A model generated the notes under the pieces. The model was not told where the DNA came from. It did not search any database and saw only the letters and a program-made list of their open reading frames with translations. From contig JAFEAV010000011.1 in the NCBI GenBank assembly GCA_018266215.1, forward strand, positions 39,646 to 103,645: a DNA stretch of 64,000 bases, written 5' to 3'. This document shows, one piece after another, positions 17,853-27,608 of the stretch. The translations under genes were made by a program, and so were the position numbers. The stretch is from Cyanobacteria bacterium SZAS LIN-3 (GTDB lineage Bacteria > Cyanobacteriota > Vampirovibrionia > Obscuribacterales > Obscuribacteraceae). The first letter of the stretch is position 1. Each line of letters opens with the position of its first letter.

Positions 17853-18236
17853 ATGAGAAATCAAAAGTTTAACGGCAAAAAGTTGGTGGGACTGGGCTTG
17901 AGCCTGGCCTGCGCACTGAGCCTTTATTCGGCGGGTTCAGCCCTGGCCGAGAGCGAGGCCGGCTTTATCATGGTTGGTGGTGGTGACAGCGAATCCGGTG
18001 GTGTATACGCCAGCGGCGGCTCTTCCGAAAGCGGCGGTCCGATGGATAACGGCTCTGAATCGGAATCCGGCGGTGTGCGCAATAACGGCTCCGAATCCGA
18101 ATCCGGCGGCGTATTCAGCAGCGGTGCCGAGTCCGAATCGGGCGGCATGAGCGGCAGTACCTCAGAAAGTGGCGGATTGTCGAGCGTCGGCAATGTCTAT
18201 GTGCCTAACTACGGCGTCAAAAATTATCAGTGGTAA
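17853..18236 (+). CDS. Secreted Ser/Glu/Gly repeat protein
   Basis: A 127-residue exported protein. A basic start (MRNQKFNGKK), a hydrophobic core and ALA|ES give a clear signal peptide ending near residue 32. The mature part is seven imperfect copies of a unit like (N/S)GSESESGGV, ending in a Tyr/Asn-rich tail (NVYVPNYGVKNYQW). It contains no Cys or Arg-rich region. Such an acidic Ser-Gly repeat is probably extracellular or wall-associated, possibly binding calcium or other cations; that is inference. A perfect TATAAT lies at 17808-17813 upstream without a good -35. Confidence 0.75.
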   Translation: MRNQKFNGKKLVGLGLSLACALSLYSAGSALAESEAGFIMVGGGDSESGGVYASGGSSESGGPMDNGSESESGGVRNNGSESESGGVFSSGAESESGGMSGSTSESGGLSSVGNVYVPNYGVKNYQW

Positions 18237-18275
18237 TGCATTGAAAGGCGGCTGTAGCCGTCTTCAGTAAGCTAA

Positions 18276-18309
18276 AAAGCCCGCTTCGTTCCGGAAGCGG
18301 GCTTTCGAT
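18276..18309. terminator. Bidirectional terminator
   Basis: A perfect 12-bp stem (AAAGCCCGCTTC, 18276-18287; GAAGCGGGCTTT, 18294-18305) with a 6-base loop. A's flank the left side and T's the right, so it can stop both the secreted-repeat gene and the convergent TPR gene. Confidence 0.9.
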
Positions 18310-18337
18310 TTACTGGTCTTCTTTGAAGCGGGCCAGC

Positions 18338-19207
18338 TTATTTGGTGGCTGTCTCCGGGTGTCTGAAATAGCCAAGTTTGGACGCTTTTTCGCTGTCGGC
18401 ATTGGCCATCTTGCGATAGAGTTCGGCACGGTTGAAATAGCCGGCGCCCAGTTTGGGATCAATTTCCAGGGCCTTGTTTATGTCGGCCATGGCCAGATCA
18501 AGCTTGTCCAGATGGATGTAAGCATGGCCGCGATTGGCATAAGCTCGAGCCAGTTTGGGATCGAGTGATATAGCCTTGTCGCAGTCGGCAACGGCCTTGT
18601 CAAATTCGCGGGTGGCAATCAAGGCATGGGCACGGTTGACGTAGGCGACAGCCATGTCCGGCTTGAGTTCGATAGCCTTATTGGCATCGGTGATTGCTTC
18701 TTGATGACGTCCAAGTTTGTTCAGAGCATGGGAGCGGTTGATGAAAGCAATGTGCAGCTTGGGTGAAAGCTTGAGCGCTTCATCGCAGTCAGCCAGAGCC
18801 TTGGCGTGTTGATTCAAATGCAATTCGGCCCAGGCGCGATTGACGTAGGCTACGTCCAGCTTGGGATTGAGTTCGACTGCCTTGTTGCAATCTTCCAGAG
18901 CGCCTTTGTAGTTGCGCTCGGTCATGCGCACGCCGGCGCGATTAGCGTAGGCGCGGGCATAGCTTGGATTTTCTTGAATGGCTTCGTTAAACTTGGCCAG
19001 TGCTTCCTGGATCTTTTCCTCTTTCATCAAAGCGACGCCGTCGCAATTGGCTTTGAAAGCCTTGGCATTCACCTGACCCTTGGCGGCTTTGCTTGAGCCT
19101 GTCTTCTTAGCACCCTTGTCGGCCTTTTCAGCGGCGGCAAGCGCGGACATTGGATTTACAAGTGAAAAGCACAGGGCAGTGAGCGCGATCTTGGCAATTG
19201 ATCCCAT
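18338..19207 (-). CDS. Exported TPR-repeat protein
   Basis: The 289-residue protein begins with a signal peptide (MGSIAKIALTALCFSLVNPM, cleaved after SALA) and then has seven 34-residue TPRs with the pattern AxxxYAxAYxNRAxxxxxxxxxxxALxDCxKAIELNPKL. The recurring AYANRAxA variant is common in TPR proteins of this lineage. A strong ribosome site (GAGGAGG) precedes the start. It lies between a PPIase gene and a terminator and is probably co-transcribed with the PPIase (29 bp apart). A periplasmic binding scaffold is likely; the partner is unknown. Confidence 0.85.
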   Translation of the reverse strand: MGSIAKIALTALCFSLVNPMSALAAAEKADKGAKKTGSSKAAKGQVNAKAFKANCDGVALMKEEKIQEALAKFNEAIQENPSYARAYANRAGVRMTERNYKGALEDCNKAVELNPKLDVAYVNRAWAELHLNQHAKALADCDEALKLSPKLHIAFINRSHALNKLGRHQEAITDANKAIELKPDMAVAYVNRAHALIATREFDKAVADCDKAISLDPKLARAYANRGHAYIHLDKLDLAMADINKALEIDPKLGAGYFNRAELYRKMANADSEKASKLGYFRHPETATK

Positions 19208-19235
19208 CGGAACCTCCTCAATAAAGCTCAGTTGA

Positions 19236-20825
19236 TTATCTCACAGCGCCTTTGGCAGTGCCAGCAGGCGGGGCGGCGGCGGTGGTGCTTGCTGTAGCTG
19301 GAGTGGCCGCGGCAGCGGCTTTCTTTTGTTCCTCGGCGGCACGCAGAAATTCATCCGACAATTTGATGGCTGCTGTTTTGCGCTTTTCCTTGACCCAGTT
19401 TTGTTCTGTGGCCTCTTTATTTTGTTGACTGAGGACCTGATTAAGCGTGCCTTTCACTTCATCAAAGCTGAGGCAGCCCTCCGGTTGTCTATCTACTAGC
19501 TTGACAATGTGCCAGCCGAAGGCCGTGTGTACAAGTTCCGGGGCCACGTGACCGGGTTTCAAATCTTTGACGGCATCGCAGAGTCTTTCCTGGTCGGACT
19601 TGCCGCCGTTGGAGCCGGGCACTTTCAAACTCAGGTCGATCCAACCGAGATCTCCGCCGGTCTTGGCGGCGCGGGCCGGCACGTCATCGCTGTCGCGGTC
19701 GGCCATGGTTTTGAAATCTTCACCCTTTTTGGCTCTTTCCAGAAGGGCCTGGGCTTTATTAAATTGAATGGCCTGCAGAATTTTCTCTTCCTTGTCAAGC
19801 TCATCCGGGGTGATGTTGGGCTTCTGCCGTTTGATCTGGGTGCGCACGCTCTCCAGTGGCGGATTGTCAAAGGTGGGGGCGGCGATGACGATGTGGCTCA
19901 GTCTTACCCGCGCTCCGTGCTTGAAGCCTTCTTTGCTCTTTTCATACTGTTCTTTCAGCATGGCATCGGAGAGCGCGCCTTCTTTGTCGATTTTTTCCAT
20001 CATCATCACCATCATTTCGTGATTGATGATTTCTTCCTTTATCTGTTCTTCCGTTTCCGAGCTGTTTTTGACGAGTTGCTCGTACTTTTTGCTGTGCTTA
20101 AACTGGATGTAGTGATTCATGGCGGCGCGGTAGAAGCCTTCGCGGCGCGCTTCCTGCAAGAGCAGCTCGCGGTTGATCATTTCGTTGAGCAGCTGTCCTT
20201 CAATGAGCTTGGTGCCGGTCTTAAAAGCCAGACCGAGCATCAAAACCTGTTCGTTAAACTGAGCTTCGGTGATCTTCTTTTCTTTGAGGAATTCTGTGAA
20301 AGCTTTGCCTTCGAGGGATTCTTTCCTGCGGGCGGTTTCCAGAAGTTTCTTGTGTTCTTCGTCGGTCAGTTTTACGTCCATGCTTCGGGCTGTCCCGAGG
20401 AGCTCGTTGACTTTGGCCGGTTGTGAGGTAAGGACGGCCTGGAGTGAGAGCACGGCGTCGCGGTATTCTTTTTTGAACGACTCTACTGTTAGTGGCGTCC
20501 CGTTGACGGTGCAAAGGACCAGTGAATCTTTCAATTTGCTGATGCTGACATTGTTCAGGGCCGCCAGCTGGGGCAGGTCAGACAGTTCGGGCGGTCCCTG
20601 GTTGGCTTGATTGGGAGCGGCGGCGGTACCGGATGCGGTGCCGGCTACCGTGCCTGTGCCTGCGGTGGCTGGATTTTTGTCTGTGGCCTTATCACCGCTG
20701 CCTTTGTCGCTGGTTTTGCCGCTGCCGGCTTTCGGCGCTTCACAAGCGGAGAGTCCTAACGCTGCCACAAGTATGAGACTCATGGTTTTGATTGCAGTTT
20801 CGGTCTTGAGACTAGGCTTTTTCAC
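19236..20825 (-). CDS. Lipoprotein peptidyl-prolyl isomerase (PrsA/SurA-like)
   Basis: The product (529 residues from GTG 20825) has a lipobox (LGLSAC) after a hydrophobic segment, so it is an envelope lipoprotein. A linker rich in Gly, Thr, Ala follows. Then comes a chaperone-like helical domain (about residues 105-290), and a parvulin PPIC domain (ARVRLSHIVIA ... AKKGEDFKTMAD ... GGDLGWIDL ... FGWHIVKLVD) that folds exported proteins. The C-terminal tail is Ala/Thr-rich. The GTG start follows GGAG by six bases; the longer frame starts at the TTG inside that ribosome site. It lies 33 bp after mfd. Confidence 0.88.
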   Translation of the reverse strand: MKKPSLKTETAIKTMSLILVAALGLSACEAPKAGSGKTSDKGSGDKATDKNPATAGTGTVAGTASGTAAAPNQANQGPPELSDLPQLAALNNVSISKLKDSLVLCTVNGTPLTVESFKKEYRDAVLSLQAVLTSQPAKVNELLGTARSMDVKLTDEEHKKLLETARRKESLEGKAFTEFLKEKKITEAQFNEQVLMLGLAFKTGTKLIEGQLLNEMINRELLLQEARREGFYRAAMNHYIQFKHSKKYEQLVKNSSETEEQIKEEIINHEMMVMMMEKIDKEGALSDAMLKEQYEKSKEGFKHGARVRLSHIVIAAPTFDNPPLESVRTQIKRQKPNITPDELDKEEKILQAIQFNKAQALLERAKKGEDFKTMADRDSDDVPARAAKTGGDLGWIDLSLKVPGSNGGKSDQERLCDAVKDLKPGHVAPELVHTAFGWHIVKLVDRQPEGCLSFDEVKGTLNQVLSQQNKEATEQNWVKEKRKTAAIKLSDEFLRAAEEQKKAAAAATPATASTTAAAPPAGTAKGAVR

Positions 20826-20858
20826 ACATTTCTCCAATCAAGGTTTTAAAAATTGTGC

Positions 20859-23800
20859 TCAAGCAGGTTTTACCTGAGCGCTGCTGACTATTGCGGTCAA
20901 TAATTCTTCCAGCAGGCTGAGCTGATCTTCGGGATCATCACCCTGCGATTTTACGAGAATGTAAGGACTGGATCCCTGGCCGCCGGCGATGCCGGGTTTG
21001 TAGGTGGTGCGGTTGCCCAGATGTTTCGGCAGTCTTGCCTGGACGGGCATCCATTGTTGCAGTCTGAAAGGCACGTACAGTCTCACGCCCTGGAGATCCG
21101 GTTTGATCGATTGTACGTTGGCATGGCTGGCCAGCAGTCGCAAACGGACAATCTTCATCAGTTGTTCCGTTTCCTTCGGTATGGTGCCGAATCTGTCTTT
21201 CCACTCTTCTTCCAGCTTGGCCAGTTCGGAGGCGGACTTCACATCGGCCAGGCGTTTGTATTCGATCAGCCTCTGACCGCCATCCTCTATATAGGATTCG
21301 GGGATGTAAGCGGTGACGTTGATGTCGACGGCGGCTTCGGCTTCCTGCTCGACGACTTCGCCCTTCAGCTCGGCCACCGACTCTTCCAGGAGTTTGCAAT
21401 AGAGTTCAAATCCGACCGAGATCATATGTCCGTGTTGTTCGGCGCCGAGGATATTGCCGACTCCGCGGATTTCCATATCGCGCAGGGCGATTTGATAACC
21501 CGAACCGAGCGAGGTGAATTCGCGGATTGCTTTGAGTCTGCCCTGGGCCTGTTCGGAGAGCACCTTGGCCGGTGTATAGAGACAGTAGGCATAGGCCTGC
21601 ACCGCCGAACGGCCGACCCGGCCGCGCAACTGATACATCTGCGCCAGTCCCAGTTTGTCGGCGTCATTGATGATGATAGTGTTGACGTTTGGTATGTCCA
21701 GACCTGATTCGATAATAGTCGTGCAGACCAGGACATCAAATTCATGCGATAAAAAGGAGAGCATGACGTTTTCCAGGTCGCGTTCGTTCATCTGTCCGTG
21801 ACCGATGGCGATGCGCGCTTCCGGTACCAGTTGCTTCACTTCGTAGGCAATTTGTTCGATGTTTTCCACACGGTTGTGGACAAAATACACCTGTCCGCCG
21901 CGTTCCATTTCGTGCAAAATCGCCGTGCGCACAAGGGGCAATTTATACTCGCCGACAAAAGTTTTGATCGGCGCGCGGTTAATCGGCGCTGTATTGATCT
22001 GCGACATGTCTCTGGCGCCGGAGAGCGCCATGTACAGCGTTCTTGGGATGGGTGTAGCGGACATGGTTATTACATCCACCATCACGCGCAATTGTTTCAA
22101 TTTTTCTTTGTGAGCAACACCGAAGCGCTGCTCTTCGTCGATTACAACCAGGCCGAGATCCTTGAAAGCAATATCTTTTTGCAGCATGCGGTGGGTGCCG
22201 ACAACCACGTCGCATTCACCGGTGGCCAGACGTCTGGCTACTTCTCTCTGTTCTTTGGCGGTGCGGAAGCGGCTGAGCAGACCTACCTTAATAGGATAGG
22301 CGGCGAAGCGCTCGGACATATTGTTGTAGTGTTGCTGCGCGAGAATTGTGGTCGGCACCAGCACCGCTACTTGTTTGCCCGACATTACCGACTTGAAAAT
22401 GCCGCGGATGGCAACTTCGGTTTTTCCAAAGCCCACATCTCCGCAAATGAGGCGGTCTGCCGGTTTACCCGATTCCAGGTCGGCTTTGACGTCGACAATG
22501 GCCTGCCACTGGTCAGGGGTTTCCTCGAAGGGAAACGCTTCTTCCATCTCGTACTGCCACGGTGTATCGGGCACGCACTGGAAACCTTCTTGTTTGGCGC
22601 GCATGGCGTAGAGATTGACCAGGTCTTCGGCTACGGCCTTGACCGATTTTTTCACCCGGCGTTTGGTGGATTCCCATTCGGCGCCGCCGAGGCGGGAGAG
22701 TCTGGGCGGTGCGTCGCCTGCACCGCGGTAACGCGAGAGCAAATTGATCTGGTCGACGGGCACATAGAGGCGGTCGTCGCCGGTGTATTGCACGGTCAGA
22801 TATTCGCGCATCTGATGGTCGACGGTGATGCGCTGAACGCCGATAAACTGCCCGATGCCGTGCTTCATATGCACGACATAATCGCCAATTTTTAGATCGG
22901 CCACCGAAGTGAAGCGGTCATAGTTTTTTTCTGCAATCGGCCGTCTATAAACAGTCGGCTTGCGTTTCAGGCCAAACATTTCGGCATCGGTGACGCAGAC
23001 CAGCTGCGCGTCGGTCAGGCGGAAGCCATGGGTGAAACCGTGGCGGCATACCCAGACCGGTGGTGCGTCGCTTGCACCTTTAGAGGGCGAGCCGCTTCTG
23101 GCCAGTGAGGTTGAAAGTGGGTTTTCCAGATCCGGCAATTGCGAGGCAAGGTCAGCTTTGACCGCGCCGTTGGTTTTGCCGTTTGTTTTGTTTGGACCGT
23201 TGCCGCCGGCTGCGTCAATGCTTGAATCATTGAGGTCAATGTGGGTTTCGCTGTTGGCGTCTGCACCGGTCAAATATTCAGCGGCGATGTCCCATTCCTT
23301 TAAGATGCCTAAAATGCGTTGCGGTTGCTCGGTGGAAATAAGGACGTGCAAACCTTCTTTGCGCCAGGCTCTTACTTTTTCAGCCAGCAGCTCGATCTGA
23401 TTGCCGAAGCGCTCCACCGGTTGACACTCAAAATGCACAAGGGCCTGGGCTGCCAATTCGGAAGAGAGTGTTTCTTCTTCCAGGGCAATAGGCAAGGTCG
23501 ATACGAATACGCGCTGATGTTTCTTCAGAGCCTGCGCCACTTCCTTGCTGGTTGAGTGCAGCGGGCGGGGCAGGGGCAAAAGACGTCCCGTTTCCAGACC
23601 TTCTTTGAGAGCTCCGCTCAGTCTGTCTTCATAGGATGTGAGCGCGGCAAAGAGCGAGTCCCATTCATCGAGGACGATGAGACTGTTTTCGGACATGTAG
23701 TCGCAGAGAGTGGCAAATTCATCGTGCACATAGGGCGCGTAGTATTCGACGGACTCGGGATAACGACCGGAAGCCAGAGCGTCCAGGTCACTTTCCATAA

Positions 23801-24620
23801 CCGAACGAATGGTATCGGCGGCTTGATCCGGCAGCGTTTTGCAGGACTCATCGGTCACCGCCCGTAGTTTCGCGACCAGGGCTTCGCGTTCGCCGTCGTC
23901 CTGGTGTAAAACTATCCACCAGCGCGGTGGGATCTGGCATGATGGCTTGGGTTCGACCGATCTTTGCGAGTCGATATTGAAGACTCTTATCGATTCGATT
24001 TCTTCGCCGAAGAGTTCGATACGAACAGGTGGTCCGAAGGACGGGAAAATGTCGACAATGTCACCGCGGATGCTGAACTCTCCGCGCAGGGTGACGAGAG
24101 CCTCGCGCGAATAGCCGAGATTGGCCATGCGCCTTGCTACTTCCTGGGTGTCGATTGATTCGCCCACGGTGAATGTGAGTGTGTTTTCGACCAGCGCTTT
24201 GGGCGAGAGTACTCTCTGTGTCAGGGCTCTGGCGCTGACGACGGCGATAAAAGGTTGCTCCGATTTGTCCAGGCAATGGGTCAGCACTTCCATCTGGGCT
24301 GCGATGTTATCGGGGCTGGAGAGCACCTGCTCGTAAGGCGATACTTCGCTCGACGGGAAGAGATAGACCGGATATTTACTGAGGTTGCTCAGCTCCTGGT
24401 GATATCTTGCGCCGGTGTGGTTGTCCTGTACGACAATCATCAGCGGTCGTTTTGTCTCATGGGACAAAACCGACAAAACCAGTGTCTTGGCTGAATCCGT
24501 CAGGCCGACAAGATTGAGCTCCGAATTGCTGCCGCGGGCCGTGCGCGAAAGCAGCTTGGCATACTGTGGGCAGTGAAGAAAAAGTTGATGCAGATTTACT
24601 GCGAGATTTGCGTTGCGCAT
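20859..24620 (-). CDS. mfd: Transcription-repair coupling factor Mfd
   Basis: Mfd removes RNA polymerase stalled at lesions and recruits UvrA. The 1253-residue protein has an N-terminal UvrB-like part (VVSARALTQRVL, GEFSIRGDIVDIFPSFGPPVRIELFGEEIESIR), the CarD-like polymerase-interaction domain (KIGDYVVHMKHGIGQFIGV, about residue 580), and a RecG-like translocase with Walker A (GDVGFGKTEVA, about 723), the DEEQ box (about 826), and the TRG-type VHNRVENI...IIESGLDIPN motifs. It also has an Asn/Gly/Ser-rich insertion at about residues 455-520, between the UvrB-like and CarD-like domains, not usual for the family. Confidence 0.96.
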   Translation of the reverse strand: MRNANLAVNLHQLFLHCPQYAKLLSRTARGSNSELNLVGLTDSAKTLVLSVLSHETKRPLMIVVQDNHTGARYHQELSNLSKYPVYLFPSSEVSPYEQVLSSPDNIAAQMEVLTHCLDKSEQPFIAVVSARALTQRVLSPKALVENTLTFTVGESIDTQEVARRMANLGYSREALVTLRGEFSIRGDIVDIFPSFGPPVRIELFGEEIESIRVFNIDSQRSVEPKPSCQIPPRWWIVLHQDDGEREALVAKLRAVTDESCKTLPDQAADTIRSVMESDLDALASGRYPESVEYYAPYVHDEFATLCDYMSENSLIVLDEWDSLFAALTSYEDRLSGALKEGLETGRLLPLPRPLHSTSKEVAQALKKHQRVFVSTLPIALEEETLSSELAAQALVHFECQPVERFGNQIELLAEKVRAWRKEGLHVLISTEQPQRILGILKEWDIAAEYLTGADANSETHIDLNDSSIDAAGGNGPNKTNGKTNGAVKADLASQLPDLENPLSTSLARSGSPSKGASDAPPVWVCRHGFTHGFRLTDAQLVCVTDAEMFGLKRKPTVYRRPIAEKNYDRFTSVADLKIGDYVVHMKHGIGQFIGVQRITVDHQMREYLTVQYTGDDRLYVPVDQINLLSRYRGAGDAPPRLSRLGGAEWESTKRRVKKSVKAVAEDLVNLYAMRAKQEGFQCVPDTPWQYEMEEAFPFEETPDQWQAIVDVKADLESGKPADRLICGDVGFGKTEVAIRGIFKSVMSGKQVAVLVPTTILAQQHYNNMSERFAAYPIKVGLLSRFRTAKEQREVARRLATGECDVVVGTHRMLQKDIAFKDLGLVVIDEEQRFGVAHKEKLKQLRVMVDVITMSATPIPRTLYMALSGARDMSQINTAPINRAPIKTFVGEYKLPLVRTAILHEMERGGQVYFVHNRVENIEQIAYEVKQLVPEARIAIGHGQMNERDLENVMLSFLSHEFDVLVCTTIIESGLDIPNVNTIIINDADKLGLAQMYQLRGRVGRSAVQAYAYCLYTPAKVLSEQAQGRLKAIREFTSLGSGYQIALRDMEIRGVGNILGAEQHGHMISVGFELYCKLLEESVAELKGEVVEQEAEAAVDINVTAYIPESYIEDGGQRLIEYKRLADVKSASELAKLEEEWKDRFGTIPKETEQLMKIVRLRLLASHANVQSIKPDLQGVRLYVPFRLQQWMPVQARLPKHLGNRTTYKPGIAGGQGSSPYILVKSQGDDPEDQLSLLEELLTAIVSSAQVKPA

Positions 24621-24821
24621 CTTGTTGTTTTGAGGATTCCGATGTTGGACCTTGGGCGAATTGTCTATTTTATCATTCCTGGGAAAAGCACGGCCATCCG
24701 TGTAAAGGCCTCTAAAGCCTCTTAGTTCTTGTATTATTGATGCAGCTAGAATTGAACGGCTGTAGCCTCAGGTTTGTAAACCGGCTATCTTGGAAATACT
24801 TAGTCTTTGTTGGGCTAGAAC

Positions 24822-26222
24822 TTGGTCAAGCGTAAACCTGCTCCCCTATCCTGCAGATTGCTTCTCTGGCTCATGATCCTCGGAGGCCTCTGGTCGGACG
24901 CTGACCCTGTCAGGGCTGAAGGTCGTTATAAGCCCGAGACGGCGGTGCATATGCAGGCCGGGGTCAAGCTTTTGCGCGAGCGTCAGCTGGTTCAGGCCCG
25001 GCAGGAATTTGAAACGGTCGTCAAGATGGAGCCAAACATTCCTGACGCCTATAACAATATCGGACTGACCTATTTCTACGAAAATAACGTCGCCCGCGCC
25101 CAGCAGTCCTATCGCAAAGCTCTTGACCTTGAGCCCATGTATGGCCCGGCCTTGAACAATCTTGGTCTGATTTTGTACTCCACCGGCCACCCCAAGGACG
25201 CGCTCTATTACTGGCAGCAGTGCCTCAAAGTCTCCACCACTTCCGAGCCGGATCTCTACTATTACATAGCCAATGCTCTGCGCGACACCGGTCGCAAAAG
25301 CGAGGCGCGCGAAAATTATTTAACTGCCATTAAACTCAATCCTAATAGCGCTGCGGCATATAGCGGCCTGGCCGCCCTGGACCTGGGTGAAAATCGTCTT
25401 GATGACGCCCTGGCCGAGGTGAAGAAATCAATCAAACTCAAGTCCGACTCGGCTTTCAGCTATTTCCATCTGGGGCTGATTGAGGAGCGGCGCAACAATC
25501 CCTCGGCGGCCCTGGTGGCCTATCAAAACAGTCTCAAATACGAGACTGTGCCTAAGTATGCCAAAGAAACCCGGTCGCGAATCGCCAGGCTCAAAGCCGG
25601 CGAAAGTGGCGACGCTGGTTCCGGGGCCGGTTCGGCCGCGGCCGACGAGGTCAAGGCCCGCGCCCTGGCGGCTCTCAACCGCCATGACTGGGGCACGGCC
25701 CGCGCTGAGCTGGAGGGCCTGGTCAAGGGCCCGGCCGCCGAGGATCCCATTGTCTGGAACAATCTTGGCCTGGCTCTGGCCGGCGAGTCGCAAAATTCGC
25801 GTGCCGTGGAGGCCTATCGCAAGGCTCTCCTGCTCCGGCGCGAGGGCTTTGCCGAGGCTCAATACAACCTGGGCATGGTTTTGCGCCACATGGGAGACAA
25901 TTTAGGAGCGGAAGCGGCTTTTCGTAAAGCAATTGATGATTCCAGCCGCAAGGGCAGAAGCAATCCGCTGTCGCAAAATATGCTGGGCATTATCCTGCGC
26001 GAGCGCGGCGATTTTGACGCCGCGGACAAGGCTTTTCGCCGTGCCATCATGCAGGCCGGCAATGATCTGCCTGTGGCGCATTACAATCGGGCTCTGCTTC
26101 TTGAGCATAATGAGCACAGTCGCGATGCCATCTCGGAGTATCACACCTATCTCGAACTGGCTCCCCACGGCAAAAACGCCGCAGCGGCCAAGATCCGTCT
26201 GAAGCGCCTGACCGGCACCTAG
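24822..26222 (+). CDS. Exported TPR-repeat protein
   Basis: A 466-residue protein with a TTG start (no ATG alternative fits the leader). Its N terminus (MVKRKPAPLSCRLLLWLMIL, ending VRAEG) is a signal peptide. Ten or so TPRs follow, in two blocks split by a Gly/Ala-rich linker (AGSGAGSAAADE, about residue 265). The repeats read NIPDAYNNIGLTYFYEN, YGPALNNLGLILYSTGHP and so on. It would act as a scaffold outside the cytoplasm. It has no operon partner (mnmA is 112 bp away, behind its own promoter). Confidence 0.8.
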   Translation: MVKRKPAPLSCRLLLWLMILGGLWSDADPVRAEGRYKPETAVHMQAGVKLLRERQLVQARQEFETVVKMEPNIPDAYNNIGLTYFYENNVARAQQSYRKALDLEPMYGPALNNLGLILYSTGHPKDALYYWQQCLKVSTTSEPDLYYYIANALRDTGRKSEARENYLTAIKLNPNSAAAYSGLAALDLGENRLDDALAEVKKSIKLKSDSAFSYFHLGLIEERRNNPSAALVAYQNSLKYETVPKYAKETRSRIARLKAGESGDAGSGAGSAAADEVKARALAALNRHDWGTARAELEGLVKGPAAEDPIVWNNLGLALAGESQNSRAVEAYRKALLLRREGFAEAQYNLGMVLRHMGDNLGAEAAFRKAIDDSSRKGRSNPLSQNMLGIILRERGDFDAADKAFRRAIMQAGNDLPVAHYNRALLLEHNEHSRDAISEYHTYLELAPHGKNAAAAKIRLKRLTGT

Positions 26223-26268
26223 ATGTTTGTGCCCTCCAGCGTGTAGATGTTGTAACCATGCGTTGCGG

Positions 26269-26296
26269 TTGTCAACGTATATTGGTTGCCTATAGT
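26269..26296 (+). promoter_or_regulatory. Promoter of mnmA
   Basis: TTGTCA (26269-26274), 16-bp spacer, TATAGT (26291-26296), about 38 bp before the mnmA ATG. Confidence 0.7.
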
Positions 26297-26333
26297 AAAA
26301 TGATTTTTCCCAGATTGGTTGTAAACATTAGCC

Positions 26334-27530
26334 ATGGCCACCGCCGAAAACCTGACTGCTGAAAAAGCGACAAAAATAGACGAAAAGGGCGTTAACGAAA
26401 TGCCCATGCCGCAGGCCGAAGAGATAGAGGCAATTTGCAAAGTTGCTTCAGCTCGTACCGTCTCGCCTGTGCCGGCCAATAAAACTCGCGTTGCCGTTTT
26501 GATGAGCGGTGGCGTTGATTCGTCGGCGACCGCTCTTCTGATGCAAAAGGCAGGCTATGACGTCATCGGTGTGACCGGCTGGTTAATCAAATCCGGCAGC
26601 CGTTGCTGTGATACCGGCATGATTGATGCCGCGCGCGTCTGCGAACAGCTCGGCATCGAGCATCACGCAGTTGATCTGCGCGAAATGTTCAAAACCGAAA
26701 TCATGGATCAGTTTCACGAATCCTACGCCCGGGCTCGTACGCCCCTGCCCTGTAGTCTGTGCAACACACTGGTGAAGTGGGGAGCGCTTCTGCGCTACGG
26801 CAAAAAGATTCTCAACGCATCATATATAGCCACCGGTCACTATGCCCGCGTGGTGGAAACGGAGCACGGCACCAGATTGGCCAAGGCCAGGGATGAGCAT
26901 AAGGATCAGTCCTATGTGCTCTGGGGTTTGACCATGGAGCAGGTGAAATCAACACTTTTGCCTCTGGGTGAATTCACCAAGGATGAAATCCGAGCGATTG
27001 CCACCGAAGGCGGTCTGGTCACGGCCAATCGCCCTGACAGTCAGGATCTTTGCTTCATTCCGCGGGGTACGACCACCCAGCAATATCTGAGCAACTTTTT
27101 GAAAGTTGAACCGGGCCCCATTATTCACACGGTAACCGGACAGATACTGGGTGAGCATCAGGGTACTTTCAACTACACCATCGGTCAGCGCAAAGGCCTT
27201 GGCATTGCTTCTTCCGAGCCACTTTACGTGACCTCGGTCGATCCCGATCTGAGAGTCGTGTATGTCGGTCCCAAGGAAGCTCTATTGCGCAGAGAGTTGA
27301 CGGCATCGTTTACAAACTGGATTTTAGAGTCACCACCGGTAGAACCATTTAAAGCTCTGGCCAAGATTCGTTACAACAGCAAAGCCGAGCCCGCTGAAAT
27401 CACGCCCCTGCCCGACAACAAGGTGCAGGTAGTTTTTGATGAGCCGCAGCCGGCAATCACTCCGGGTCAGGTGCTTGGCATATACGACCTGGGTGATCAA
27501 TATATCCTGGGCGGTGGCTGGATCGACTGA
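26334..27530 (+). CDS. mnmA: tRNA-specific 2-thiouridylase MnmA
   Basis: MnmA puts sulfur on the wobble uridine (s2U34) of Lys, Glu and Gln tRNAs. The PP-loop SGGVDSS lies near residue 62; the catalytic Cys pair is in TPLPCSLCNTLVKWG and SQDLCFIPRG. The motif GWLIKSGSRCCDTGMIDAA resembles the CC-containing variant of cyanobacterial MnmA proteins. About 45 residues precede the usual start and are acidic and Ala-rich; a later Met (MPMPQAEE, codon 23) is an alternative. Confidence 0.93.
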   Translation: MATAENLTAEKATKIDEKGVNEMPMPQAEEIEAICKVASARTVSPVPANKTRVAVLMSGGVDSSATALLMQKAGYDVIGVTGWLIKSGSRCCDTGMIDAARVCEQLGIEHHAVDLREMFKTEIMDQFHESYARARTPLPCSLCNTLVKWGALLRYGKKILNASYIATGHYARVVETEHGTRLAKARDEHKDQSYVLWGLTMEQVKSTLLPLGEFTKDEIRAIATEGGLVTANRPDSQDLCFIPRGTTTQQYLSNFLKVEPGPIIHTVTGQILGEHQGTFNYTIGQRKGLGIASSEPLYVTSVDPDLRVVYVGPKEALLRRELTASFTNWILESPPVEPFKALAKIRYNSKAEPAEITPLPDNKVQVVFDEPQPAITPGQVLGIYDLGDQYILGGGWID

Positions 27531-27550
27531 CCTGTTGATTGGCTGACAGA

Positions 27551-27564
27551 CTGACAATTGTCAG
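27551..27564. promoter_or_regulatory. 14-bp perfect palindrome upstream of the amidase promoter
   Basis: CTGACAATTGTCAG sits 12 bp before the -35 hexamer. A dimeric regulator could bind here. It might also act as a weak end signal for mnmA, but no T-run follows. Confidence 0.45.
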
Positions 27565-27576
27565 TGGAAATTTTCG

Positions 27577-27605
27577 TTGCTTCGAGCGAGCGCTTCTTTT
27601 ATAAT
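27577..27605 (+). promoter_or_regulatory. Promoter of the amidase gene
   Basis: TTGCTT (27577-27582), 17-bp spacer, perfect TATAAT (27600-27605). The predicted start near 27612 rules out start codons before that point. Confidence 0.8.
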
Positions 27606-27608
27606 TTC

